A stretch of 64,000 bases of DNA from Rhodocyclaceae bacterium (lineage in GTDB: Bacteria; Pseudomonadota; Gammaproteobacteria; Burkholderiales; Rhodocyclaceae): the NCBI GenBank assembly GCA_023150275.1, contig JAKLLG010000003.1, forward strand, positions 124,001-188,000. Direction: 5' to 3'. Both the position numbers and the translations under genes were made by a program. Under the pieces are notes generated by a model. That model saw only the letters and a list, made by a program, of their open reading frames with translations, did no database searches and had not been told where the DNA came from. This document shows, in pieces, positions 1 through 7,892 of this stretch; the first letter of the stretch is position 1; every line of letters begins with the position of its first letter.

Positions 1-795
1 ATCCGCTCGAAGCATGGCGCGATGGTGCCGTTGTCGACGCTGATTACGCTCCACTACATGCCGGCGCCGAAGATCATCACCCGCTTCAACGGTTTTCCGG
101 CGGTCAAGGTGACCGGCAATCCGGCTCACGGGTTCAGCTCCGGGCAGGCGCTGAAGGCAATGGAGGAGGTGGCGACGGAAACGCTCGGCGAGGGCTATAC
201 CTACGCCTGGGCCGGGCAGGCGCTGCAGGAGAAAAGCTCGGGGAGCACTTCGTCGCTGGCCTTCGCCTTCGGCATCATCGTCGTCTTCCTGCTGCTCGCC
301 GCGCAGTTCGAGAAATGGACGCTGCCGGTTGCGGTGGTGCTTACCGTGCCCTTCGCGATTCTCGGTGCGCTTCTGCTCACCTGGGTGCGCGGACTGGAGA
401 ACGATGTCTATTTCCAGGTCGGTCTCGTCACGCTGGTCGGCCTCTCGGCGAAGAACGCCATTCTCATTGTCGAGTTCGCCATCGAGCGCGTGCACAAAGG
501 CATGGCCTTGCGCGAGGCGGCGATCGAGGCTGCCGGCCTGCGCCTGCGCGCGATCCTGATGACCTCGTTCGCCTTTATCCTCGGCTGCGTGCCGCTGGCC
601 ATTGCCAGCGGTCCCGGCGCCAACAGCCTGCGCGCGATCGGCACCGGCGTCATCGGCGGCATGCTGGTCTCGACATTGGTGGCCACCTTCTTCGTGCCAC
701 TCTTCTTCGTGCTGCTTGAACGCCTCAGTGCTCGCAGTGCCGGCAGTGCTCAGGCTGCGGCGCCGGCCCACGAGACCACGGAGACGAAGCCATGA
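1..795 (+). CDS. RND (HAE-1 family) efflux pump inner-membrane subunit, C-terminal part
   Basis: This is the C-terminal 264 residues of a proton-driven RND multidrug exporter of the inner membrane; the frame is already open at base 1, so the gene begins outside the window. Seen: a periplasmic stretch, then a series of hydrophobic segments typical of the last six membrane helices, including the family motif GLVTLVGLSAKNAILIVEF near residues 141-159. The end is a variable Ala-rich cytoplasmic tail. Its TGA overlaps the next ATG in an ATGA junction, so it is co-translated with the outer-membrane factor downstream. The adaptor protein is presumably upstream, outside the window. The substrate cannot be told. 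Confidence 0.93.
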   Translation: MRSKHGAMVPLSTLITLHYMPAPKIITRFNGFPAVKVTGNPAHGFSSGQALKAMEEVATETLGEGYTYAWAGQALQEKSSGSTSSLAFAFGIIVVFLLLAAQFEKWTLPVAVVLTVPFAILGALLLTWVRGLENDVYFQVGLVTLVGLSAKNAILIVEFAIERVHKGMALREAAIEAAGLRLRAILMTSFAFILGCVPLAIASGPGANSLRAIGTGVIGGMLVSTLVATFFVPLFFVLLERLSARSAGSAQAAAPAHETTETKP

Positions 796-2225
796 GCCGC
801 CATGTGAAGACGCTTGCCGCGACAGCCATTGCACTGGCGCTCGCCGGTTGCGCCGTCGGCCCCGACTACGAGCGTCCGTCGCTCGATGTGCCGGCGGCTT
901 GGCGCGTCGAAGCGCCGCAGGCCGCGGAGCTCGCGAACCTGGCCTGGTGGCGGCAGTTCGGCGACCCGGTGCTCGACTCGCTGATCGAGACCGCCTTGCG
1001 CGAAAACCTCGATCTCGACATTGCCGCCGCGCGCGTCGAACGCTACCTCGGGCAGCTGTCGACGACGCGTGCGCAATTCTTTCCGCAGTTGGGCTACGGG
1101 CTCGACGTCAGCCGCAACAAGAGTTCGCGCGTTGGCGTGACGCCGCTGCCGGCCGGCAGCGACCCCTGGTACAAGCTCTATCAGGGCACCATCAGCGCCG
1201 AATGGCAGATCGACCTGTTCGGCCGTGTGCGCCGGCAGAGCGAGTCGGCGCAGGCGCGCGTGCTGTCCAGCGAGCAGGGGCGGCGCGGCACGGTGCTCAC
1301 CGTTGTTTCCGGCGTCGCCTCGGGTTACATCAATCTGCGTGCGCTCGACCGCAAGCTGGAGATCGCGCGGGCCACGGCGGCGAACTATGCCGATTCGCTG
1401 CGCATCTTCCGGCTGCGCTTCGATGGCGGCGTTGTCTCGCAGGTCGAGGTTGCGCAGGTCGAATCGCAGTATCAGCAGGCGATGCTGGCGATTCCGCTGC
1501 TGGAGCAGCAGGTGACGGCGCAGGAGAATCTGCTCTCCGTGCTGCTCGGCCGCAATCCGGGGCCGATCCCGCGTGGCCGCACGATCGAGGAACTGCCGAC
1601 CCCGGTCGTGCCGCCGGGCTTGCCGATGTCGCTGATCGAGCGCCGTCCGGATGTGCTGCAGGCCGAGCAGAACCTGATCGCCGCCAATGCCGACATCGGC
1701 GCCGCGCGCGCGCAGTATTTCCCGAACCTGACACTGACCGGCATGACCGGGTCGCTGTCCGCCGCCGCGAGCAGTTTCCTGACGGCGCCGGCGAGCATCG
1801 CGATGCTTGCTGCCAATATCGCCGGGCCGATCTTCACCTTTGGCGCCATCGAGGGGCAGGTACGTTCGGCCGAGGCGGCGCGCGACGAAGCGCTGGCCAG
1901 CTACCGCCTGGCGGTGCTCAACGCGTTGAGTGATACCAACGATGCCCTTGTCGGGGCTGAAAAGCAGACTGCCGCACTTGTTGCGCAGCAGGCGCGTGTT
2001 TCGGCACTGCGCGATTACGCGCGCCTCTCGCGCCTCAAGTACGAGGGCGGTGCGGCCAGCTATGTCGATGTGCTCTATGCGGAGAACGAACTGTTCACCG
2101 CGGAACTGGCGGCAATGGGCACGGCCGGAGATCGCCTGCTGCAATATGTGGCGCTCTATCGCGCGCTGGGTGGCGGTTGGGTGGATGCGGCGGAGACGAT
2201 GACCAGACGCAAGGAGGCGGAATGA
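792..2225 (+). CDS. RND efflux outer-membrane lipoprotein (NodT/OprM family)
   Basis: TolC-like outer-membrane channel that would complete the tripartite pump with the RND protein ahead of it. Seen: an N-terminal signal with lipobox LAGC at residues 16-19, followed by the family opening VGPDYERP, then two homologous alpha-hairpin/beta-strand repeats. The sequence RRPDVLQAEQNL near residues 283-294 is the classic second-repeat motif. The 477-residue length is normal. It starts inside the pump gene (ATGA) and its stop overlaps the ATG of the small gene that follows. Assignment to the OMF family is secure; the exported compound is unknown. Confidence 0.93.
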   Translation: MSRHVKTLAATAIALALAGCAVGPDYERPSLDVPAAWRVEAPQAAELANLAWWRQFGDPVLDSLIETALRENLDLDIAAARVERYLGQLSTTRAQFFPQLGYGLDVSRNKSSRVGVTPLPAGSDPWYKLYQGTISAEWQIDLFGRVRRQSESAQARVLSSEQGRRGTVLTVVSGVASGYINLRALDRKLEIARATAANYADSLRIFRLRFDGGVVSQVEVAQVESQYQQAMLAIPLLEQQVTAQENLLSVLLGRNPGPIPRGRTIEELPTPVVPPGLPMSLIERRPDVLQAEQNLIAANADIGAARAQYFPNLTLTGMTGSLSAAASSFLTAPASIAMLAANIAGPIFTFGAIEGQVRSAEAARDEALASYRLAVLNALSDTNDALVGAEKQTAALVAQQARVSALRDYARLSRLKYEGGAASYVDVLYAENELFTAELAAMGTAGDRLLQYVALYRALGGGWVDAAETMTRRKEAE

Positions 2226-2461
2226 AGAAGATCATGATTACCGGCTTGGGAGACGATGTCACCGAGGAACGGATTCGCTCGTCGCTGGAAAAGGTGGGGC
2301 CGGTGAGCGAGGTGACGATCATCCGCGAGGGCGACCCCGCGACGCCCGTGGTGATCGTCGAGATGGACATCAGCGATGCGGATGCGTACCGCATCACCTC
2401 GCGGGTGACTGAATACTGGCACGAGGGGCATATGCTGAATGCCCGGTTGCTGTTGCACTGA
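2222..2461 (+). CDS. small RRM-like protein, last gene of the RND operon
   Basis: A 79-residue protein whose ATG overlaps the stop of the outer-membrane factor (ATGA), so it is probably translated with the efflux genes. The pattern looks like one RNA-recognition-motif fold: strand KKIMITGL (RNP2 position), helix DDVTEERIRSSLEKVG, strand SEVTIIRE, strand VVIVEMDI (RNP1 position), helix and last strand. The aromatic residues that normally contact RNA in RNP1 and RNP2 are missing. RNA binding is therefore doubtful, and a protein-protein role for the fold is possible. The larger frame that starts upstream is not needed; ATG 2222 gives the natural start. Confidence 0.75.
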   Translation: MKKIMITGLGDDVTEERIRSSLEKVGPVSEVTIIREGDPATPVVIVEMDISDADAYRITSRVTEYWHEGHMLNARLLLH

Positions 2462-2551
2462 AGTGACGCGTGTCTGTTGGGCTGTGCGTACGAGTGACGA
2501 AACCGGACGTGACGCACAATGGGGTGTGATAGTCAGACTGAAAGGAAACAC

Positions 2552-3022
2552 GTGAATACGAAGGCGATGAAACGACAATGTGTGCTGGCTCTGACGCTGG
2601 CCCTTCCATGCCTGGCGGCGGCCGCCGCCACGCCAGTGGTCTACCCGGCCAAGGGTCAGTCGGCGCAACAGCAGCAGACGGATCAGGGTGAATGCCATAC
2701 CTGGGCCGTTCAGAACACTGGTGTCGATCCGGCACAGGTGGCGACCCAGCCTGCCGCGACGAGCAGCCAGCCGGGTGGCGAGCGGCTGCGCGGCGCGGCA
2801 CGGGGAGCGCTCGGCGGGGCCGCGATCGGCGCGATCGCCGGAGACACGGGCAAGGGTGCCGGCGTCGGGGCCGTGGTGGGCACGATGGCCGGGGGGCACC
2901 GGGCGCGACAGAACCAGGCGGGCGCGCAGCAGCAGGCACAGTCGAACAAGAACGCCCAGATCAATACCTACTATCGCGCTTATTCCGCGTGCCTCGAAGG
3001 CCGCGGCTACACCGTCAAGTGA
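2552..3022 (+). CDS. glycine-zipper secreted or envelope protein
   Basis: A 156-residue protein of unknown function with a GTG start preceded by AAAGGA at good spacing. Seen: a signal peptide ending in an Ala-rich stretch (LPCLAAAAA), then a Gln-rich linker. A glycine-zipper segment at about residues 85-115 has repeated GxxxG spacing (GALGGAAIGAIAG and VGAVVGTMAGG), followed by a Gln/Asn-rich tail and a C-terminal YYRAYSACLEGRGYTV block. Such proteins usually insert into or associate with membranes. Two Cys residues (in ECHTW and SACLEG) could pair. It is 10 bases from the next gene, so the two are probably one unit. Confidence 0.8.
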   Translation: MNTKAMKRQCVLALTLALPCLAAAAATPVVYPAKGQSAQQQQTDQGECHTWAVQNTGVDPAQVATQPAATSSQPGGERLRGAARGALGGAAIGAIAGDTGKGAGVGAVVGTMAGGHRARQNQAGAQQQAQSNKNAQINTYYRAYSACLEGRGYTVK

Positions 3023-3032
3023 GGGGGATGCA

Positions 3033-3419
3033 ATGAAACGGATGATTCTCATGGCACTGGCGGCGTGCTTCAGCCTGGCCGCTTTCGCGGAGCCGATCAA
3101 CGGTAGCAAGCGGGCGATCTGTACCACGGAAGAACTGCGGGATTGCGTTGCCGGCGCCGAATGTCTGAGCGGGCTGCCGGCCGAGTACGGTGCACCGACT
3201 TCGCTGCGCATCGACTTCGCGGGCAAGCAGGTGCTTGGCGAGCGCCGCAAGTCGAAGATTCGCGACGTCGAGAAGAAGGACGGACAGATCTTGCTGCAGG
3301 GGCGAGAACTCGGCTACGGCTGGACGATCGCCATTGCAACGGCATCTGGTGACATGACCCTCAGCATCGTCAATCAGGAGGGGGGCTTCCTGCTCTTCGG
3401 GCGTTGTGCACCGCTCTGA
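3033..3419 (+). CDS. secreted protein of unknown function
   Basis: A 128-residue protein; the ATG follows GAGGGGG with good spacing. Seen: signal peptide MKRMILMALAACFSLAAFA with a likely cleavage after AFA. The mature part has four Cys, three of them spaced as in CTTEELRDCVAGAEC, and the fourth near the end in FGRCAPL. The rest is predicted beta-rich. I do not recognise the family. Spacing to the glycine-zipper gene suggests a shared transcript and periplasmic location. No catalytic motif is visible. Confidence 0.75.
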   Translation: MKRMILMALAACFSLAAFAEPINGSKRAICTTEELRDCVAGAECLSGLPAEYGAPTSLRIDFAGKQVLGERRKSKIRDVEKKDGQILLQGRELGYGWTIAIATASGDMTLSIVNQEGGFLLFGRCAPL

Positions 3420-3517
3420 GTGTCGTATCTGGGCATGCCTCACGCCGTGTGAAGGTGCACAGCCGAAAATGCACAGACGCGCAGTCTTGCTTGTTGCCAT
3501 CAGGCGCATGTTGCACA

Positions 3518-3550
3518 ATGGTTTTTCGAGAAATGGATCGAGAAAACCAT
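3518..3550. repeat. inverted repeat overlapping the start codon of the second OMF gene
   Basis: The left arm ATGGTTTTTCGA (3518-3529) and right arm TCGAGAAAACCAT (3538-3550) are complementary except for one bulged base, with an 8-base spacer. The right arm includes the first two bases of the start codon at 3549. It could be an operator for a dimeric repressor or an RNA hairpin hiding the start codon. Confidence 0.55.
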
Positions 3551-4940
3551 GAAGGCCACCGCTAAGCCTGTTTTGGGTGCTCGATTGCTGGCCGCCGCGC
3601 TAAGTCTGGGGTTGGCTGGATGCTCTTCCATGTGGCCCGCCTACGAGCGGCCTCCGGTCGACTTGCCCGCGCCGCCGCAGAAACCACTGGCAATCGATCG
3701 CCAGTGGTGGAAAGCCTTCGGGGATGCGACCCTCGACGCCATGGTCGATGAGGCGCTGGCGAATAGCTGGGAACTGGCGAAGGCCGCAGCCGCCATCGAG
3801 GAGGCTCGCGCCGCGGCCGCCGGTGCCCGATCCTTGCTACTGCCGCGACTGGATGGTGTCGCGAAGGCGACGTCGAGCCGGCGTCAGTTCACCTTGGGTG
3901 CCATCGGGAAGGAGTTTGACTCGGTAACGTCGACCGGGGTGCTCGGGCTGGCCGCGAACTGGGAAGTCGATCTATGGGATCGCATCGGCCAGATGAACGA
4001 TGCAGCGCTGGCGCGTTTTTCGGCTTCCGAACATGCGCGCGATGCGGTGACGCTGTCCGTATCAGCGCTGGTGGTCGATACCTGGTTCCAGTTGCGCGCG
4101 CTCGATTTCAAGCTTGCGTTGACGCGGGAGTCGGCGGCAAGCCAGAAGAAGGCGGCGGACCTCGAATATCGCCGCTGGAAGGCGGACATCGGTACCGAGT
4201 TGACCTACAGCCAGACCGTCGCCGAATATGCCGCGACAGAGGCGCGCATTCCCACCCTTGAGGGCGCGGTTGCCCAGACCGAACTGGCGTTGAAGCTGCT
4301 GCTCGGGCGAAGCCCGCGCACGCTTGCGGATGCAGTGCCACGCGGCTCGCTGCTGAGGATTCCGGAGGTTCCGCGCGAGGTCGATTCGCTGCTGCTGCTG
4401 CGTCGCCCGGATGTGTCCTCTGCCGAGCTGTTGCTGGCGGCGGCACACGCCGACGTCAACAGTGCGCGGGCGGAGTTCTATCCGCGTTTGACGCTGTCGC
4501 TGCTCGCCGGCTTTGTGGCTTCGACATCGAACGCCATTGCTGGCATGCCGATGTTCTGGGAGGCTGGCGCCGGGTTGGCCGGGCCGATCTTCGACGGGGG
4601 GCTGGTGCAGTCGAAGGTCGATGCTGCCGAAGCGCGTCGCCAGAAGGCGCTGGCGCATTACCAATACACGATCTCGCTCGCTTTTCGCGACACCTACCAG
4701 GCGCTGGTGCAGCTCGATACCAGTGACCGCGAGGTCGGTGCGGTCGAGGAGCAGGTGGCGATGCGGCGGCGGGCGGTGACGCTTGCGGAGAAAAGCTACG
4801 ATGCTGGCCGTTCCAGCAAGTTCGAAGTGCTTAGTGAACAGGTGCGGCTGCTCAATGCGCAGCTGGCGCTGATCGATGCCAAGTTCAGCCAGTTCTCGGC
4901 GCGCAGCCAGTACTACAAGGCCGTCGGAGGAGGTTTCTGA
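3549..4940 (+). CDS. outer-membrane efflux lipoprotein (NodT/OMF family), second copy
   Basis: TolC-like outer-membrane channel of 463 residues. Seen: signal peptide with lipobox LAGC near residues 22-25, then PAYERPPVDLP, the QWWKAFGD motif, and two repeats with RRPDVSSAELLL near residue 285. It is only distantly similar to the other outer-membrane factor at 792-2225, so this is a separate system rather than a recent duplicate. It heads a three-gene operon: its TGA shares one base with the next ATG (TGATG), and a HlyD-type adaptor follows. An inverted repeat covers its start codon. Confidence 0.92.
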   Translation: MKATAKPVLGARLLAAALSLGLAGCSSMWPAYERPPVDLPAPPQKPLAIDRQWWKAFGDATLDAMVDEALANSWELAKAAAAIEEARAAAAGARSLLLPRLDGVAKATSSRRQFTLGAIGKEFDSVTSTGVLGLAANWEVDLWDRIGQMNDAALARFSASEHARDAVTLSVSALVVDTWFQLRALDFKLALTRESAASQKKAADLEYRRWKADIGTELTYSQTVAEYAATEARIPTLEGAVAQTELALKLLLGRSPRTLADAVPRGSLLRIPEVPREVDSLLLLRRPDVSSAELLLAAAHADVNSARAEFYPRLTLSLLAGFVASTSNAIAGMPMFWEAGAGLAGPIFDGGLVQSKVDAAEARRQKALAHYQYTISLAFRDTYQALVQLDTSDREVGAVEEQVAMRRRAVTLAEKSYDAGRSSKFEVLSEQVRLLNAQLALIDAKFSQFSARSQYYKAVGGGF

Positions 4941-5344
4941 TGTTGTTCCATGTCTATGATGAACCGGTTCCGGATGGCTACTACAGCGTCGAACCCTTCG
5001 ATCTCTACCGGAAAATCCTCGATGCCGACTGGCTGCTCTGGATACTTCTGCCCATACTCGCGATCATCATCGTTGCCCTGCTGATGTTCGCCTGGTGGGT
5101 TCATGAACTGCCGGCGCACAAGGCAGACCACAAGAAGATGCGCCAGATTGAACTGGTTTCCGCGCTGACCTTGCTGGGGCTGATCGAGCATTGGGTGTGG
5201 GCCGTGGCGCTGTTCATCGCCTACATGGACTGGCAGGCGGCGGAGGATTGGCTGGTCGGCATCCTGCGGCGGGCCAAGGTCACTGATGGGGCCACGGCAG
5301 CGGCAAGCGCGCCGGCTCCGTCACGAGAGGAGACGAAGGCATGA
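4940..5344 (+). CDS. DUF3302 (YiaW-like) inner-membrane protein
   Basis: A 134-residue protein with two membrane helices: LLWILLPILAIIIVALLMF (about 32-50) and a second at about 71-95 (SALTLLGLIEHWVWAVALFI). An Ala/Pro/Glu tail is cytoplasmic or periplasmic. The pattern of a small two-helix protein directly before a HlyD-like adaptor matches the YiaW-YiaV pair known from E. coli (DUF3302). It overlaps both neighbours, by 1 base upstream and 4 downstream. Its role is not known; it may anchor or gate the adaptor. The family call rests on context and on the sequence DADWLLWILLP, so it is moderately sure. Confidence 0.7.
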   Translation: MLFHVYDEPVPDGYYSVEPFDLYRKILDADWLLWILLPILAIIIVALLMFAWWVHELPAHKADHKKMRQIELVSALTLLGLIEHWVWAVALFIAYMDWQAAEDWLVGILRRAKVTDGATAAASAPAPSREETKA

Positions 5345-6348
5345 AGCTGACCCTCGTACCCTACCTGCTGATCTGCTGGCTGCTGGTCAAGTACGGCGTC
5401 GTCAAGAAAACGCCCGGCAACTTTGTCGCCATGGGCCTCGGCGCCGTCTTCGTGCTGTTCATGCTGCTCACCTTCACGCGCTATTTTTCGTTCATCGACC
5501 TGACCGCCACCACGACCGTCAAGGCGCCAGCCATCGTCCTCAATTCGCCGGCGGGCGGCGAGATCGAAAAGATATTCGTGACCCACAACCAGAAGCTGAA
5601 GGCAGGCGAACCGGTCTTCAAGTTCAAGACGGATCGCTACGAGATCCAGATGGCAGCAAAGAAGGCGGAGAGATCGCGCCTGCAGGCCCAGCTCAACAAG
5701 CTGGAAGTGGACCTGAAGCGTCTTTCCGGCTTGCGCGGCGACGTCGTGCCGCAGGCCGAGTACGATGCAAAGCTTGCCGAGGTGCAGAACCAGCGCGAAC
5801 TCGTGATCAAGGCGGAGCAGGACATCAACGACCTGCAGTGGAAGATCGATCGTGCCCTGGTTACCGCGCCCGTCGATGGTCGCGTCGTCGTGCAATACAC
5901 CTCGGAAGGCCAGTACTTCGGCGAGCAGCGGCCGTCGGCCTTCGTCATGTTCTCGGACAAGAAATTCATCGAGCTGCGCATTCCCGACCAGATCTTTGAA
6001 TACATCAAGCCGCATGCCTTCGCGGAATTCTATGTCGACACCTACCCGGGAAAGATTTTCCGCGCCCGGGTGCATAGCATTACGCAGGCAACCGGTGAAG
6101 CGCAGGGAGACCTGTTTGGCGGCCGCCCCGATTCCGTCGCCCAGCACATGATGCGCAACCAGCACGGACTGGGCCGCACCGCGATCCTTGAATTCACCGA
6201 GCCTGATGGCGTGAACATTCCCGTGGGCGCCACCGGCAAGGCGTGGATTACGGCGGAGAAGCCCTATCACATCCTCGGTTTTCTTGATGTCGTGAGTGGT
6301 TCGCTGCTGCGCTTTGCGGCAACGGAGTCTTACCTCAAGGCACTGTGA
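5341..6348 (+). CDS. HlyD/EmrA-type membrane fusion protein (YiaV-like)
   Basis: Periplasmic adaptor of 335 residues. Seen: two N-terminal hydrophobic segments (residues 3-18 and 28-45), a biotinyl-lipoyl-like half (VLNSPAGGEIEKIFVTHNQ, about 62-80), and a coiled-coil hairpin with many Lys/Glu/Gln (about 103-160). The second lipoyl half VDGRVVVQYTSEGQYF and the C-terminal beta-barrel with PVGATGKAWI complete the fold. It starts in the last codons of the DUF3302 gene (ATGA). With the outer-membrane factor two genes upstream it makes a tripartite exporter lacking a recognisable energy-coupled pump in this locus. Confidence 0.88.
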   Translation: MKLTLVPYLLICWLLVKYGVVKKTPGNFVAMGLGAVFVLFMLLTFTRYFSFIDLTATTTVKAPAIVLNSPAGGEIEKIFVTHNQKLKAGEPVFKFKTDRYEIQMAAKKAERSRLQAQLNKLEVDLKRLSGLRGDVVPQAEYDAKLAEVQNQRELVIKAEQDINDLQWKIDRALVTAPVDGRVVVQYTSEGQYFGEQRPSAFVMFSDKKFIELRIPDQIFEYIKPHAFAEFYVDTYPGKIFRARVHSITQATGEAQGDLFGGRPDSVAQHMMRNQHGLGRTAILEFTEPDGVNIPVGATGKAWITAEKPYHILGFLDVVSGSLLRFAATESYLKAL

Positions 6349-6443
6349 GTTCCGGCCGGCGGCATGCTGAATGAACGGTGACTTTTGAGCGGCGTGCATA
6401 CCGCGGCCTGATGGCCAGCTTATCCGGAAACAAGGAGACGGAC

Positions 6444-6716
6444 ATGGCAAACGAAAACGATGCTGGCGTGATTCAGGCGCTGCTCAAACGCTTCGACGAA
6501 CAGCGACTGCCACGTGCGCTGGAATTGAAGGCGAAGGTCGACGCGGGCAATACACTGGAGCAGTTTGAGGTGAACTACCTCGAAGACATCCTCCACGACA
6601 TCCGGGCGATCAAGGGGCTGGTCGATCGCCATCCGGAGCATGAGCCGCTGGTGGTCAAGGGCATGCAGCTCTACACCGAGATCACCGAGAAGGCGCTGCA
6701 GAACGAGCAGAAGTAG
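6444..6716 (+). CDS. small soluble protein of unknown function
   Basis: A 90-residue, acidic, helical protein. The ATG at 6444 is chosen because AAGGAGAC lies 7 bases ahead; a longer frame from 6378 lacks such a site. Seen: no signal peptide or membrane segment, and helices such as VIQALLKRFDEQRLPRALEL and LEQFEVNYLEDILHDIRAIK. The composition suggests a small helical bundle. I do not recognise a family. It ends just before a hairpin terminator shared with the convergent SYLF gene. Confidence 0.75.
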   Translation: MANENDAGVIQALLKRFDEQRLPRALELKAKVDAGNTLEQFEVNYLEDILHDIRAIKGLVDRHPEHEPLVVKGMQLYTEITEKALQNEQK

Positions 6717-6738
6717 CGCACCCCCGGAGCGGAGCAAG

Positions 6739-6770
6739 AAGGGCGTGGCAGAGATCGCCGCCACGCCTTT
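6739..6770. terminator. bidirectional hairpin terminator
   Basis: AAGGGCGTGGC (6739-6749) pairs with GCCACGCCTTT (6760-6770) around a 10-base loop, giving 11 pairs including one G-U. T-rich tails exist on both strands (TTTCG on plus, TTCTT on minus). It sits between two convergent genes. Confidence 0.75.
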
Positions 6771-6788
6771 CGTCGCACGCGGGCGGGC

Positions 6789-7334
6789 CTACTTGATCTT
6801 GCTGATCTTCTGGCCCTGCAAGGCCAATCCCGCCATCAGGCCTTCCTGATTGAAGACAAAGGCATAGACCGCATCCTTCGCCGTCGTCGTGTTGATTTCC
6901 TTGCCCGCGCCGGCGTCGACGACGACGACGGTTGGTGCGGCGCCGATGTCCCAACCCTTGCTGCGCTGGAATTTCTTCAGTTCGCCTTCGGTCACGAAGA
7001 ACACTGCGTAGCCGAAGGACTGGATGCCGGCCTGCAGGCCGACCGAAGCGCTACCGGAACTGTAGTAGCCGGCGGTCTTGCCACTCTTGAATAGCACCCC
7101 CTCGCCACCCGAGCCGCCAACGATGAATCCGGCGCGCACAATCTTCGGGAAGACGAGGATGCCGGCTGATTTCTCCCCGAGCGCCTTGGCGCCGGCGTGA
7201 TGCTTGTAAAGTGCTTGCAAGGCAGCTTCGGCATCTTCGGTGAGCAGGCTCTTGTCGGCAGCGTTGCCGAGCGTGGGGAGCAGCATCGCTGCTGCGAGGG
7301 CGATGAAACGCGAGAGGCGAAGAAAGATGGGCAT
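6789..7334 (-). CDS. SYLF-domain (Ysc84-like) lipid-binding protein
   Basis: A 181-residue exported protein. The start at 7334 has GAGGAGAA ahead of it, and the longer upstream frame has no signal. Seen: signal peptide MPIFLRLSRFIALAAAMLLP with cleavage near GNAA. The SYLF pattern follows: helical ALYKHHAGAKALGEKSAGIL, then FPKIVRAGFIVGGSGGEGVL, GYYSSGSASVGLQAGIQSFG, and the C-terminal VYAFVFNQEGLMAGLALQG. The family binds lipids, and bacterial members are periplasmic or outer-membrane associated. It is the last of three minus-strand genes with small gaps. Confidence 0.88.
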   Translation of the reverse strand: MPIFLRLSRFIALAAAMLLPTLGNAADKSLLTEDAEAALQALYKHHAGAKALGEKSAGILVFPKIVRAGFIVGGSGGEGVLFKSGKTAGYYSSGSASVGLQAGIQSFGYAVFFVTEGELKKFQRSKGWDIGAAPTVVVVDAGAGKEINTTTAKDAVYAFVFNQEGLMAGLALQGQKISKIK

Positions 7335-7381
7335 GGGGTTCTCCTCAATGGGCTCGGGGGGCAGTGTTCGTTCAGGGCACG

Positions 7382-7861
7382 TCAGCGTTTTTCGACGCGC
7401 CCCGAAACGACCTTGATGCGCTCTCCGGCGCGTACGTCCGGCGTGTCTTCCTGCTCGAAGGCCGCGTAGCTGCCGTTGTCGTAGCGGACGGTGACGATCC
7501 ACCTACCGCCCGTGGGCTGGGCTGCCTTGCGCCGCTCGGCCCGCGACGATGCGCCACTACCGGCGATCGGCACTGGCTGGACGCCGCTTCCAGGGCCGGG
7601 ATCGCCGGCATAGGGGCGGGCGGCATTCCCGCCGGACTCCTTTCCCGGGTTTGCCGCTGACGCGCGCCGGACATTGGTGACGACGCCACACCCCGGGCAG
7701 CGATCATCGTTGTCCGTCATGTACTCGCGCATCTGATCAGGCGTTTGCGGAAGCTTCAGCGGCTCGCCGAATGCGAAAAGCGGCTGCGCGAAACACGCTG
7801 CCAGCAGCAGCCGTGGCGCCAGCGATTTTGGGCGTTCCGTGTGTCTCACTGTGTTCGGCAC
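7382..7861 (-). CDS. exported protein of unknown function with a CxxC motif
   Basis: A 159-residue protein from a GTG start. Seen: a hydrophobic N-terminal segment LAPRLLLAACFAQPLFAFG that could be a signal peptidase I substrate or, through LAAC at 20-23, a lipoprotein signal. Then RCPGCGVVTNV with a CPGC motif, a Gly/Pro/Ala-rich low-complexity middle, and a C-terminal beta-rich domain WIVTVRYDNGSYAAFEQED ending in GERIKVVSGRVEKR. That last part looks like a small SH3-like or OB-like barrel. I do not recognise a named family. It lies 31 bases downstream of the next minus gene and 47 upstream of the SYLF gene. Confidence 0.7.
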   Translation of the reverse strand: MPNTVRHTERPKSLAPRLLLAACFAQPLFAFGEPLKLPQTPDQMREYMTDNDDRCPGCGVVTNVRRASAANPGKESGGNAARPYAGDPGPGSGVQPVPIAGSGASSRAERRKAAQPTGGRWIVTVRYDNGSYAAFEQEDTPDVRAGERIKVVSGRVEKR

Positions 7862-7892
7862 GGTCGTTGGTTTCTCGTGTGGCGAACTCCGC

